Shown in pieces: positions 40,040 through 49,800 of a stretch of 64,000 nt of DNA; position 1 is the stretch's first letter; every line of letters begins with the position of its first letter. The position numbers were made by a program, and so were the translations under genes. The notes under the pieces were generated by a model. That model saw only the letters and a list, made by a program, of their open reading frames with translations. It made no database searches and was not told the DNA's origin. Source of the DNA: Pseudarthrobacter naphthalenicus (lineage in GTDB: Bacteria > Actinomycetota > Actinomycetes > Actinomycetales > Micrococcaceae); NCBI RefSeq assembly GCF_029076445.1, contig NZ_JARESG010000009.1, positions 62,001 to 126,000 on the forward strand. The letters run 5' to 3'.

Positions 40040-40737
40040 GCGTGGCGGCCCCCGGCGGCTCCCTTCCGGAGCAGACAGGGCCTGACGGATCGGTGCCCGA
40101 AGGCATGGTGCCGCGGCTGGTGCTCGCCACCCACAACAAGGGCAAACTCCGGGAGCTCCGCGAACTCCTGCGCGGGCAGGTGCCAGGGCTCGACGTCGAC
40201 ACCCAGGTGGTGGACGCCGCCGCAGCCGGTGCCCCGGACGTCGCCGAAACCGGCGTGACGTTCGCCGAAAATTCCCTCCTGAAGGCCAGGGCCGTAGCGG
40301 CGGCCACCGGGCTGGTGGCCATTGCCGACGATTCCGGCCTGGCCGTGGATGTCCTGGGCGGGGCACCGGGAATTTTTTCGGCACGGTGGGCCGGGCGGCA
40401 CGGCGACGACGCCGCCAACCTCAGGCTCCTGCTGGACCAGCTCTCTGATGTGCCGGACCCGCACCGCGGTGCGGCGTTCGTCTGCGCGGCCGCGCTGGCT
40501 GTTCCGTCCCCGGACGGCGCCGGCCAGGAAGTGGTGGAGTACGGCCAGCTGGAGGGTTTCCTGCTGCGCGAACCACGGGGCGAGGGCGGCTTCGGTTACG
40601 ACCCCGTGCTGCAGCCCGTTGGCGAGGACCGCAGCTGCGCCGAGCTCCTGCCGGAAGAGAAAAACGCCATCAGCCACCGGGGCAAGGCCTTCCGGGCGCT
40701 CCTGCCGGCCATCGTTGAGGCCCTGGCGCGGCAGTAG
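40036..40737 (+). CDS. rdgB: Non-canonical purine NTP pyrophosphatase (RdgB/HAM1)
   Basis: Removes ITP, dITP and XTP from the nucleotide pool. 233 residues, GTG start in the rph stop. After a ~24-residue extension the family opens with [18 protein letters not shown]; then [50 protein letters not shown] and the [11 protein letters not shown] end motif. A strong terminator follows. Confidence 0.96.
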   Translation: MSVAAPGGSLPEQTGPDGSVPEGMVPRLVLATHNKGKLRELRELLRGQVPGLDVDTQVVDAAAAGAPDVAETGVTFAENSLLKARAVAAATGLVAIADDSGLAVDVLGGAPGIFSARWAGRHGDDAANLRLLLDQLSDVPDPHRGAAFVCAAALAVPSPDGAGQEVVEYGQLEGFLLREPRGEGGFGYDPVLQPVGEDRSCAELLPEEKNAISHRGKAFRALLPAIVEALARQ

Positions 40738-40764
40738 CGGCCCGGCCGCTCCCCGCACGGGACG

Positions 40765-40798
40765 ACGAAGGGAGCCACACAAGTGTGGCTCCCTTCGT
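40765..40798. terminator. Bidirectional terminator, rdgB / dedA
   Basis: Inverted repeat of 16 bases (ACGAAGGGAGCCACAC and complement) around AA, with T-rich sequence to the right, between convergent genes. Confidence 0.85.
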
Positions 40799-40833
40799 TA
40801 TCCCGCGGAGCTGGTACGCAGATTGTGCCGGGC

Positions 40834-41619
40834 CTAGTCCAGGTTGGTCTTGCGCTCCTCCTGGGGCTCGTGCTCCTCGATGAATTCGTCCACGGCGTCC
40901 GTGCCGAAGTGGGCCGCCTGGCGCTTCGCTGACATGCCCCGGAGAACCTCGATGCCGATCGGGATCACGGAGACGAGCACGATGGCAATGAAGATGATGT
41001 CGATGTTGTTGCCGACCCAGCTGAACTGGCCCAGCCAGGCGCCCAGCAGCGTGACGCCACCGCCCCACAGCACCGCCCCGATGACGTTGTAGAGGAAGAA
41101 CTTGCGCTTATCCATCTGGGCCACGCCCACGATGACAGGAACGAAGGTCCGGATGATGGGGACGAAGCGGGCCAGGATCAGCGCTTTGCCGCCGTGCTTC
41201 TCGAAGAACGCGTGGGCGCTCTCCACATTCTCGCGTTTGAACAGCCTGGAGTCGGGCTTGTTGAAGATCGCGGGTCCGGCCTTGGACCCGATGAGGTAAC
41301 CGGTCTGGTTGCCCAGGATGGCCGCCACGATGATCAGCCCGCACATGGCCCACAGGTTGAAGTTGATGGCGCCGGTGGCCACGAGCAGGCCGGCGGTGAA
41401 CAGCATGGAGTCGCCGGGCAGAAAGAAGCCCACCAGCAGGCCGGTTTCGGAGAAGACTATGGCGCAGACCACCAGGACGACCCACGGTCCGAGCGGGGAG
41501 TCCCGCAGGAAGACGTCGGGGTTCAGCCAGTCGGGCAGGAATGAAGCCAGCTGCGGCTGGATGGGTCCTGCGCCGCCCAGCATGGGCACGGCAAGGTCGG
41601 TGATTGCATGAAAGTTCAC
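40834..41619 (-). CDS. DedA family (VTT domain) membrane protein
   Basis: 261 residues. SNARE-associated/VTT fold with ETGLLVGFFLPGDSMLFTAGLL (the F-LPG-D re-entrant motif), NQTGYLIGSKAGP, FFEKHGGKALILARFVPIIRTFVPVIVG (conserved RFVP arginine) and NVIGAVLWGGGVTLLGAWLG. DedA proteins move undecaprenyl phosphate or phospholipids across the membrane. The GTG at 41619 is supported by a TACCCT box 6 nt upstream. The C-terminal tail is charged and cytosolic. Confidence 0.92.
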   Translation of the reverse strand: MNFHAITDLAVPMLGGAGPIQPQLASFLPDWLNPDVFLRDSPLGPWVVLVVCAIVFSETGLLVGFFLPGDSMLFTAGLLVATGAINFNLWAMCGLIIVAAILGNQTGYLIGSKAGPAIFNKPDSRLFKRENVESAHAFFEKHGGKALILARFVPIIRTFVPVIVGVAQMDKRKFFLYNVIGAVLWGGGVTLLGAWLGQFSWVGNNIDIIFIAIVLVSVIPIGIEVLRGMSAKRQAAHFGTDAVDEFIEEHEPQEERKTNLD

Positions 41620-41625
41620 CTCCCT

Positions 41626-41631
41626 AGGGTA
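41626..41631 (-). promoter_or_regulatory. -10 box of dedA (leaderless)
   Basis: TACCCT on the minus strand, 6 nt before the GTG at 41619. Confidence 0.5.
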
Positions 41632-41718
41632 CTTGACAGGGGTGACGGCGCTCCCGGCAGCCACGTGATATCCGCGACAGGGCCGTCCGGGTGACACGGG
41701 AACGGCCCGGTCCGGCGG

Positions 41719-41724
41719 TAAAGT
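41719..41724 (+). promoter_or_regulatory. -10 box of the exonuclease gene (leaderless)
   Basis: TAAAGT, 7 nt before the GTG at 41732. It overlaps the alternative in-frame GTG at 41723, which argues for the later start. Confidence 0.5.
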
Positions 41725-41731
41725 GTGGGCC

Positions 41732-42742
41732 GTGGGACTGGACTTTACGGCGATCGACTTCGAAACTGCGAACGGCTTCCGGGGCTCGCCGTGCGCGGTG
41801 GGGCTGACGAAGGTACGTGGCGGCCGTGTTGTGGACGAGGCGTCCTGGCTGATGCGGCCACCGGCCAACCACGACCACTTTGAATACCACAATGTCCGCA
41901 TCCACGGCATCCGTTCCGAGGACGTGGCCGGGCTGCCCCGCTTCGGCGAATTGTTCCCCGAGATTGGCGCCTTCATTGGCGGCGACGTCCTGGCGGCCCA
42001 CAACGCCGCCTTCGACCTTGGCGTGATCCGGTCCGGGCTCGAAGTCTCGGGCCTGCCCGGACCCGCCTACGACTATGTCTGCACGGTGATGCTGTCCCGG
42101 CGCTGTTATTCCCTGGTGTCCAATTCCCTGCCGTTCGCGGCCGAGGAAGCCGGCGTGCCGCTGGTCAACCACCACGATGCCGCCGAGGATGCCCGCGCGT
42201 GCGCCGGCATCCTGATCGACATCGCTGCCCGGAACAACGCCAACAGCATTGCCGAACTGTACCTCTCACTGGGCTTGGAACTGCCGCGCCAGGACGCCTT
42301 CGACCCGGCCAGGGACCTCCTGTCCAAAGCCAGCCTCGCCGCCCTCTCGGCCGCCGCGGGCGGCGCTGGGGCGCCTGTGCGTCCCTTTATGGCGGGCTGG
42401 CCGGAAGAGGGAGCCAACCCCCTCCCCAACGCCGACGCCGAGCAGTCCCACCCGCTGTACGGCCAGACGGTGGTCTTCACCGGCCAGCTGGCCATGGCCC
42501 GGCCTGAGGCCAAAGTGCGTTCGGCCGAGCTGGGTGCCCGGCCGGAAAGCCGCGTGACCGCACGCACAACCGTGCTGGTGGTGGGCGACGGGTTTGTGGC
42601 CTCGGACCTGAGGTCCGGTCGGCTCACGGGCAAGGCGCGGCGGGTCCTGGAGCTGCATGACCGGGGCCAGCCCATCGAGGTGCTCTCGGAAGGGGAGTTC
42701 CTGCAGATGGTGGGCGGCTACGCCGGCGCTGCGGCCGTCTAA
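41732..42742 (+). CDS. DnaQ-type 3'-5' exonuclease with C-terminal BRCT domain
   Basis: 336 residues. DEDD exonuclease: ExoI in DFTAIDFETANG (D, E), ExoII in LAAHNAAFDLGVI (D), ExoIII in NHHDAAEDARACA (HxAxxD), the DEDDh type of DNA polymerase III epsilon. A linker is followed from about residue 245 by a BRCT domain (HPLYGQTVVFTGQLA...TTVLVVGDGF) like that of NAD-dependent DNA ligase. The fusion suggests recruitment to DNA repair sites; it is not the replicative proofreader by context. GTG start chosen from the -10 box. Confidence 0.9.
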   Translation: MGLDFTAIDFETANGFRGSPCAVGLTKVRGGRVVDEASWLMRPPANHDHFEYHNVRIHGIRSEDVAGLPRFGELFPEIGAFIGGDVLAAHNAAFDLGVIRSGLEVSGLPGPAYDYVCTVMLSRRCYSLVSNSLPFAAEEAGVPLVNHHDAAEDARACAGILIDIAARNNANSIAELYLSLGLELPRQDAFDPARDLLSKASLAALSAAAGGAGAPVRPFMAGWPEEGANPLPNADAEQSHPLYGQTVVFTGQLAMARPEAKVRSAELGARPESRVTARTTVLVVGDGFVASDLRSGRLTGKARRVLELHDRGQPIEVLSEGEFLQMVGGYAGAAAV

Positions 42743-42814
42743 AGGCGCGCCGTCTCAAGACACCCGCCCTGTTCATGCGGCGCAACAAATCTTTCCAGCC
42801 GTCCTGCCGGATTC

Positions 42815-42820
42815 TAGCCT
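42815..42820 (+). promoter_or_regulatory. -10 box of the DUF4395 gene (leaderless)
   Basis: TAGCCT, 6 nt before the ATG at 42827. Confidence 0.5.
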
Positions 42821-42826
42821 TGCAGG

Positions 42827-43345
42827 ATGAGCAAACTGATGAGCGGTTCACGACGCGGTATCAACTGGTCCGCCGTGTTTGCCTTCCCCAATCCCGTCAA
42901 TGAGTACGCGGCCCGGACTACCGCAGGCCTGGTGGTGTTCCTCGCCGGTGTCACGTTGCTGACGGGTTCCGGCTGGGGGCTCGTCCTGGTCGCTGCCGGG
43001 TTCTGGCTGAGGGTGCTCTTCGGCCCGCGTTTTTCGCCGCTGGCCCTGCTGTCCGTGAAGGTCCTCGCGCCGCGGCTGGGCCGGGCCCGCCTGGTGCCCG
43101 GGCCACCCAAGCGTTTTGCGCAGGGCATCGGCACTGCGGTGTCCACTGCGGCGCTGATCCTGTTCGCCGCCGGCGCCGCCCCCGCCGCCTGGATTGTGCT
43201 GGCGGTGCTGATCGCGGCTGCCTCCCTTGAGGCTTTCGCCGGCTTTTGCCTGGGCTGTGTGATCTTCGGATTCCTGCAGCGCCGCGGCCTGATCCCGGAA
43301 GATGTTTGCGAGGCCTGCAATAACCTGGCGCTCAGGCGGTCGTGA
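42827..43345 (+). CDS. DUF4395 membrane protein
   Basis: 172 residues with about four membrane segments in two hairpins. Family marks: FPNPVNEYAARTTAGLVVF, PPKRFAQGIG and the cysteine-rich end LEAFAGFCLGCVIFGFLQRRGLIPEDVCEACNN. The paired cysteines (CLGC, CEAC) suggest metal or redox chemistry. Often found near thioredoxin or rhodanese genes in other actinobacteria, but not here. Its last 14 bases overlap the convergent ADP-ribosylglycohydrolase gene. Confidence 0.9.
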   Translation: MSKLMSGSRRGINWSAVFAFPNPVNEYAARTTAGLVVFLAGVTLLTGSGWGLVLVAAGFWLRVLFGPRFSPLALLSVKVLAPRLGRARLVPGPPKRFAQGIGTAVSTAALILFAAGAAPAAWIVLAVLIAAASLEAFAGFCLGCVIFGFLQRRGLIPEDVCEACNNLALRRS

Positions 43346-44411
43346 CCCCCACCAGCAGATCGGCCATGCCGCGGATGACCTCAGGTGCCTCGAGCGCTTC
43401 GAGCCATTCCCCGGGCAGGGCGGCCTCGCCGTAATAGGCGCCGAGGATGTTGCCGGCAATGGAACCGGTGGAATCGCTGTCCCCGCTGTGGTTCACTGCC
43501 AGTGAGATGGCCGCCCGGAAATGGTCCGCGGGCTGTGCCGCGGAGCTTCCGGCGGGCGCGGTGGCCAGGACCGCATAAAGCCCGACGGCGAACGCTTCCT
43601 CCGCGACCCAGCCCTCGCCCAGTTCCCGCACCAGTTCCTCGGGCGTGAGCACCCCGGACTCCGCCCACCGGATGGCCGCTTCGAGGCGCTCCGGAAGTTC
43701 GGCGGCCACATCCTTCACGCCGCGGGCCTCCGCCAGCACCGCTGCCGCGGCACCCTGCAGGCTCTCCCCGGACACGAGGCGGTGGATGAGGAGGCTGAAA
43801 CTCCCGGCACTCTGCCGCGCGGACGGATGGCCGTGGGTCAGGGAGGCGGCATCGGCACTCAGCTTATAGACGGCGTCGGGCCTTATGTGCGGAATCAGGC
43901 CGAAGGGCGCTGAGCGCATCACGGTACCGCAGCCCTTCGAGTCCGGGTTCACCGGCCGGTACACCGTTCCCATCTCGCCGCCGGACAGCCCGCTGATGCA
44001 GGCGTTGCCGGGCGCACGGCGGTGCCGGAGGACCTCGTTGCCGTCGATCCAGCGCTTCGGCTGCATCGGCGCGGACGAGGGCACCGGCACGTCCTGGGTA
44101 TCCAGCCACCGCAGGTACGCCAGCCACAGGCAGGCGTTGACATCGGCCCCCACGCCGTCGTTGGCCCACTCCAGTGCTTCCACCAGGCCGTCCACCGTGT
44201 ACAGCGTCATTTGGGTGTCGTCCGAAAAATGGCTTCCGCCGCGGAGCATGGCAAGATCCGTCACGCCGGCGGGGCCGAAGCGGCCGCGGATCGCTTCGAT
44301 GGAGTCAAACTCCACGGCGTAACCCAGCGAGTCTCCCAGTGCACCGCCCAGCAGGCAGCCGTGGATGCGGGACTTCAGCGAGGGCGCGCCGGCGCCCGGA
44401 TCAATGCTCAT
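43332..44411 (-). CDS. ADP-ribosylglycohydrolase family protein
   Basis: Removes ADP-ribose from modified targets or processes related ADP-ribose compounds. 359 residues, all-helical ARH fold. Dinuclear Mg2+ site residues in GGSHFSDDTQMTLYT and NHSGDSDSTGSIAGNILGAYYG; entry motif IHGCLLGGALGDSLG. ATG at 44411 has a TAAATT box 7 nt upstream. No ADP-ribosyltransferase (DraT or toxin-like) gene is adjacent. Overlaps the end of the DUF4395 gene by 14 bases. Confidence 0.93.
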   Translation of the reverse strand: MSIDPGAGAPSLKSRIHGCLLGGALGDSLGYAVEFDSIEAIRGRFGPAGVTDLAMLRGGSHFSDDTQMTLYTVDGLVEALEWANDGVGADVNACLWLAYLRWLDTQDVPVPSSAPMQPKRWIDGNEVLRHRRAPGNACISGLSGGEMGTVYRPVNPDSKGCGTVMRSAPFGLIPHIRPDAVYKLSADAASLTHGHPSARQSAGSFSLLIHRLVSGESLQGAAAAVLAEARGVKDVAAELPERLEAAIRWAESGVLTPEELVRELGEGWVAEEAFAVGLYAVLATAPAGSSAAQPADHFRAAISLAVNHSGDSDSTGSIAGNILGAYYGEAALPGEWLEALEAPEVIRGMADLLVGVTTA

Positions 44412-44418
44412 GGAAGCC

Positions 44419-44424
44419 AATTTA
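44419..44424 (-). promoter_or_regulatory. -10 box of the ADP-ribosylglycohydrolase gene (leaderless)
   Basis: TAAATT on the minus strand, 7 nt before the ATG at 44411. Confidence 0.5.
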
Positions 44425-44592
44425 CCGTGCCCTGTAAGCTGAATGCCCCCGGCGCCGACGGTCCATCCACTAAGCTCAGACTCAGCCAATGCCCAGAAAT
44501 CCTTGGCACAATGCAGAGGCCGAGGCGGTAACTCCCCGCGGCAGCGAGACTTCGCCGCGAACCGACGCCCCCAACGATTAGGACTCCACGCC

Positions 44593-45543
44593 ATGACCAC
44601 GCCTGTTCCCGTCCACCATGATTCCGCCTCCGGGCCGGCAGCAGGCAACAGTGCCGATGCCCGGCCCGGGCTGGTCGCCAGGCTGTCCGCGGAAGCTTTC
44701 GGCAGCCTCTTCATCGTGGTGGCCGGCCTGGGCGTGCCGCTGTTCTCCATTCCGCAGTCCAGCCCGCTGCCCGCAGCGCTCGCAGCCGGCCTCGCCGTGA
44801 CGGCGGCCATGCTCGCCTTTGGGTACGTCTCAGGCGGCCATTTCAACCCGGCCGTGACGGTGGGTCACGCCGTCGCGGGGCGGATCCGCCCCGTCGACGC
44901 GGCAGCGTACATCGCCGCCCAGCTGGTGGGGGCGATGCTCGGCGCCCTGGCGCTGTTTGGCATCCTTCGTACCTTGCCGGGCATCCAGGACAGCAGGACC
45001 GCGTTCGACACCGTGACTGCCGGCTTTGGTGAGCACTCGATCATCCAGGCGCCCATGGCCGCCGTCCTCCTGCTCGAAGTACTCGGAGCGGCCATCCTGG
45101 TGGCCGTGTTCCTGGGCACGACGGCCCGCAATAACCTCAACAAACCGGCCGCAGCCGTTGCCGTGGGCCTGGCCTTTGCGGTGTTGCTGCAGCTTGGCCT
45201 GTCCGTGGGCAACGCCCCCTTCAACCCGGCCCGGGCCACCGCCTCCGCAGTGTTCAGCTCCAGCTGGTCCCTTGAGCAGCTGTGGCTGTTCTGGGTTGCG
45301 CCGCTTGTGGGTGCCGGGATCGCCGGCCTGGTTTTCCGCGGTTTCGCCGCAGGGGATGCTCCGGCCGCTGCGGTGGCTGACAGCGACGCCCTTGATGCTG
45401 CCGGTCCTGACGATGCTGACGCTGCCGACGCCGAGGCCCGCGACCTTGAATTCTCCGACGCCGAGGGTCCTGTTGCCGCCCCCGCGCAGAGCCGGGGCCG
45501 CCGGGACGAGGCCCAGGAATTCTTCGACGGAAAGCGCGGCTAG
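44593..45543 (+). CDS. MIP family channel (aquaporin/glycerol channel)
   Basis: 316 residues, six membrane helices and two NPA half-helices: GGHFNPAVTVGHAVAG and GNAPFNPARATASAVF. The second NPA loop is followed by ARATA (selectivity-filter arginine present). Whether it passes water or glycerol cannot be told; lack of a nearby glpK favours water. The last ~75 residues form an acidic Asp/Ala-rich tail. ATG at 44593 was chosen from the conserved membrane start; upstream codons add only a low-complexity stretch. Confidence 0.92.
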   Translation: MTTPVPVHHDSASGPAAGNSADARPGLVARLSAEAFGSLFIVVAGLGVPLFSIPQSSPLPAALAAGLAVTAAMLAFGYVSGGHFNPAVTVGHAVAGRIRPVDAAAYIAAQLVGAMLGALALFGILRTLPGIQDSRTAFDTVTAGFGEHSIIQAPMAAVLLLEVLGAAILVAVFLGTTARNNLNKPAAAVAVGLAFAVLLQLGLSVGNAPFNPARATASAVFSSSWSLEQLWLFWVAPLVGAGIAGLVFRGFAAGDAPAAAVADSDALDAAGPDDADAADAEARDLEFSDAEGPVAAPAQSRGRRDEAQEFFDGKRG

Positions 45544-45623
45544 GAGCTCTGGCGCGGACCCGTCAGCGGAGCCCTCAGAGACAGTCTGCTGCGGCGGTTG
45601 CCAAAACTGTCGGTGGCAGCCGA

Positions 45624-45629
45624 TAGCGT
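45624..45629 (+). promoter_or_regulatory. -10 box of sbcD (leaderless)
   Basis: TAGCGT, 6 nt before the ATG at 45636. Confidence 0.5.
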
Positions 45630-45635
45630 AGGAAT

Positions 45636-46814
45636 ATGCGGTTATTGCACACATCGGACTGGCATTTGGGCCGGTCCTTCCACGGCGTCGGAATGCTGGA
45701 CGCCCAGCGGGCATTCGTCGATCAGCTCGTCACAGCTGTCTCGGCGCAGGGGATTGACGTTGTCCTGATCGCCGGTGATGTCTATGACCGCGCACTGCCC
45801 GGCGTGGACGTTGTGGGCCTGCTGGATGACGCCCTGGTCCGGCTGAGCGGGGCCGGCGCCACTGTGGTCCTGACCAGCGGCAACCACGACTCCGCCATCC
45901 GGCTGGGTTTCGCCTCCCGCCTGCTTGAACGCGGCGGCGTGCATCTGCGGACCAGGCTGGCTGACCTGGACCAGCCCCTGATCCTGCCTTTGGAACCGGA
46001 CGGTGATACTCAGGGCGCCGTTCTGGCCATCTACGGCATTCCGTGGCTGGAGCCGCGGCTCGTTGCGGATCAGCTCGGTGCCGAGCCGGCCAGCCATTTT
46101 GCTGTCACGCGCGCCGCTACAGACCGAATCCGGGCGGACCTGGCCCGGCGCAGCGCACAGGGACCGGTCCACTCGGTGGTCCTCGCCCATACGTTCGCCA
46201 GTGGCGGTATCAGCTCGGACAGCGAGCGGGACCTCAGCATCGGGGGAGTGGGCGCGGTCCCGCTGGATCTGTTCGATGACTTCAGTTACACGGCTTTGGG
46301 CCACCTGCACGGACGCCAGACCTTGTCCCCAACAGTCAGGTATTCGGGTTCGCCCCTGGCCTACTCGTTCTCCGAGGCCAACCATGTCAAGGGAAGCTGG
46401 ATTATCGACGTCGGCCCGGACGGCGTCACCGGCATCTCGGAACTGTCGTGGGAGGCCCCGCGGAAGCTGGCTGTCCTGCGCGGCAGCATCGACGAACTTC
46501 TTGAGTCCGGGGATCACACCTGGGCCGAGGACGCTTACTGCCAGATCACGCTGACCGACGCGCAGCGCCCCCGGCAGGCCATGGAGCGGTTGCGGGCACG
46601 CTTTCCGGACACCCTGGTCCTGGGTTTTGATCCGCAGGGCGGCACCGCCAGGGCGTCGGCAAACTACAGCACCCGGCTTGCCGAGGCCCGGGACGACCTC
46701 GCCGTCTGCTGCGGCTTCCTGGACCACGTCCGCGGCCGTGACGCCGATGAGGCCGAGCAGTTGGCGCTCACCGCGGCGCTGGACAATGTGCGGCTCCGGG
46801 AGGCATCGCTGTGA
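45636..46814 (+). CDS. sbcD: Exonuclease subunit SbcD
   Basis: Mre11-like nuclease of the SbcCD complex, which cuts hairpins and cruciforms and processes DNA ends. 392 residues with phosphoesterase motifs LLHTSDWHLGRSFHG, VVLIAGDVYDRALP, LTSGNHDSAIRLGF, VVLAHTFASGG and TALGHLHGRQ. The C-terminal capping domain follows. Overlaps sbcC by 4 bases (GTGA). Confidence 0.96.
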   Translation: MRLLHTSDWHLGRSFHGVGMLDAQRAFVDQLVTAVSAQGIDVVLIAGDVYDRALPGVDVVGLLDDALVRLSGAGATVVLTSGNHDSAIRLGFASRLLERGGVHLRTRLADLDQPLILPLEPDGDTQGAVLAIYGIPWLEPRLVADQLGAEPASHFAVTRAATDRIRADLARRSAQGPVHSVVLAHTFASGGISSDSERDLSIGGVGAVPLDLFDDFSYTALGHLHGRQTLSPTVRYSGSPLAYSFSEANHVKGSWIIDVGPDGVTGISELSWEAPRKLAVLRGSIDELLESGDHTWAEDAYCQITLTDAQRPRQAMERLRARFPDTLVLGFDPQGGTARASANYSTRLAEARDDLAVCCGFLDHVRGRDADEAEQLALTAALDNVRLREASL

Positions 46815-49800
46815 GGATTCACCGCCTTTCCATCGCCGCGTTCGGCCCGTTTGCCGGCACCGAGGAAATCGATTTTGACAGGCTCAGTGCCCACGGCCTG
46901 TTCCTCCTCAACGGACCCACCGGGGCCGGCAAGACCAGCGTCCTGGACGCGGTCTGCTTTGCGCTGTACGGATCAGTTCCGGGCGCCCGCCAGGACGCCA
47001 AAAGGCTCCGCAGTGACCATGCCGAGCCTTCACTGGAGCCCGCGGTCACGTGCGAGTTTTCCGCGCAGGGGCGGCATTTTGAAGTGACCAGGTCACCTGC
47101 ATGGGACAAACCGAGCACCCGCGGCAAGAACGGCTTCACTACCCAGCAGGCCAAAACATTGTTGCGGGAACGGATCGCCGGGGCGTGGACGGACAGGTCC
47201 GGGCGTAATGACGAAGCCGGTGCCGAGATCACGGCACTGTTGGGCATGGACCGGGAGCAGTTCACCAGGGTGGTCATGCTGCCCCAAGGCGACTTCGCCG
47301 CCTTCCTCAGGTCCAAGGCGAGTGATCGCCTTGAACTGCTGCAAAAGCTTTTTGGGACCCAGCGGTTCGAAGCGCTGGAGCAGGAACTGAGTGCCCGGGC
47401 GCTGGCCGCGCGGAACGATGTCGCGAAGCTCAACGGGGACCTTGAGTTGCTCGCATCCCGGGCGGAGAGCGAAGCTTCGTCACTGGCCGATGGTTCGGTC
47501 ACCGAAACTGCGGCGGCCGACCACGTAGCCCCGGAGCCGCGGGGCGGAGAACCCGCTCCGGAGGAGCCAGGCGCCCGGATCGGCTGGCTCCAAGCGGCGG
47601 TTGCCCGTCGCGCCGCAGGGCTAACTGCAGCCGCCGAGGCAGCGGCAGCAGCAAGTGAACTCGCGTCAGCCCGGCTCGAAACGGAGACAGCCCGGCACGA
47701 TCGCCAGCGCCGGCTCGCCGCAGCCAGGGAAAGGAAGGCCGCTGTCGAGGGGGAGCTGCCCGGCCTCGAAATGAAGGCCGCGAGGCTCGAGCGGCATCGC
47801 GGTGCCGAGGTACTCACCGGGCAGCTGCAGGCTGTCAGGTCCAGTGAAACCCAGGTCCGGCATGCCGCGGGGGCTCTGGAAGCTGCCATCACGCTCCTGC
47901 GGCTGGCCGCGGACGAGGACCCTGAACTGGGTCAGCTCGACCTCAGCGCCATGGATGCGGACGGTGTTGCGGACGGCGCTGCGGCCCTCGACGTGGCGGG
48001 CGAGCTCAACCGGATCCGGTCACTGTTGGCAGTGGTTGAGGCGCGTTTGCCGGACGAGGAGCGCCTCCATTCGCTGGCCGCCAGGCGAACGTCCCTGGAC
48101 ACGCAGCAGCAGCAGCTCAGCCGTACCGACGCTGAGCTGGGCGAGCTCCTTGGAAACCTGCGCGCAGAGCAGTTTGAGCTGACGGCCGGACTGCAGCCCT
48201 TGGAGGTTTTGGCCTCCGCCGCAGTGCTGCACGCGAAGGAAGCAGCGGCTGCCGAAGAGCTGCTGGACATCGTCGGGAGGCATCAAGCGGCCGTCAAGGC
48301 GCAGGCTCTTGCCGCTCAGCGCCACTCGGCATCCCGGGAGTTCCAACTGGAAACGAAGGCCCGCTGGCTGGACCTCCGTGAGGAAAGGCTTGCGAACGCT
48401 GCCGCCGAACTCGCGGCCCAGCTGGCGGAAGGTCAGCCCTGCCCTGTCTGCGGCAGCGAGGAGCATCCGGCACCCGCAAAAGCAGCAGCCTCGGCACTGG
48501 GGCTCAGCCAGGCTGAAGAGGCCGCGCAGCACACGAACGAGGAGGCTGAGGCCAAGCTGGCAGCGGACCGGACGGCGCTGGGCGACGCAAACCAGCTGGT
48601 GGCCGTGCTGGCCGGCCAGGGCGGGGACACCCCCGAGAGCGAGGCCGCTGCGGCTGTGGCGGCGGCCCGCCAGGCCGCTGACCAGTCCCGGCATGCCGTG
48701 AATCAAGTGACAGAGCTCCGGCAGCGGATGGAGGCGGTGGCCGCCCGCATTGCCGCGGCGGAGGACGCCAGGCACGCCGCTGCGGCCGAACTTGCCCAGG
48801 CGACCACTGCGGCGGTGGAGGTGGCGGAGAATCTGGCGTCCCTGGACCAGGCCCTCTCCGGCCTCCGGGGCAGCCATCCCAGCCTGGCGCGCCGGCTGCG
48901 GTCACTGCAGGAGGCGGCAGCCACGCTTGAGAAAGCCGAGGAGGCGCGGAACCAGCTGGAGAAGGCAAAAGCCCGCGCCGAGGAAGCTCACCTCGAACTG
49001 GAACGGGCATTGCCGGATGCCGGTTTCGGCACAGCCGAAGAAGCCAGGGCGCAATTGCTGGCAGCCGCTGAGGCAGCGGCGTTGCAGGCCGAGGTCCGGG
49101 CGGGCTACGACGAACAGGCACGGATTGCCGAACTGTTCGCGTCCGAGGAGCTGGTGCTGGCCGTGCAGGAAGCGGCTGCCGGCCCGGCAGTCAACGATGA
49201 ACTGCTGGCCGGGTTCAAGGCCGCGGCTGCCCAGGCCAGCCAGGCAGCCCGCGACGCCGACCTTGCCGCCGCGATGGCAGCACGCTGCGTCGAGTCGCTG
49301 GCCACGATCGGCAGCGAGTACCGGCAGCTCGCAGACTCGGCACGGGAGCCGAGGGAACAGGCCCGGCTGCTTACGGCGCTCGCCGAGACCGCCGCCGGCC
49401 GAGGCGAGAACACCTACCGTATGAGCCTCAACAGTTACGTCCTTGCGGCAAGGCTGGAACAGGTGGCGCTGGCGGCCTCGGAGCGCCTCGTGGCCATGAG
49501 CGACGGCCGTTACCTGCTCCAGCATTCCGATGCCAGGGCCGCCCGCGGCGCAAAGTCGGGGCTGGGCCTGGAGGTGGTTGACCAGTGGACCGGGCACCGC
49601 CGCGACACTGCCACACTCTCCGGCGGTGAATCCTTCATGGCCTCACTTTCCCTCGCCCTGGGTCTGGCGGATGTCGTCCAGCAGGAATCCGGCGGCATTC
49701 AGATCGACACGCTCTTTGTCGATGAAGGCTTCGGAAGCCTGGATGAGCAGTCGCTGGAACAGGTCATGGATGCGCTGGAAGGCCTTCGCGACGGCGGACG

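Noticed and set aside
41633..41638. Consensus TTGACA before the exonuclease gene
   Set aside because: No -10 at 16-18 nt; the TAAAGT at 41719 is too far away.
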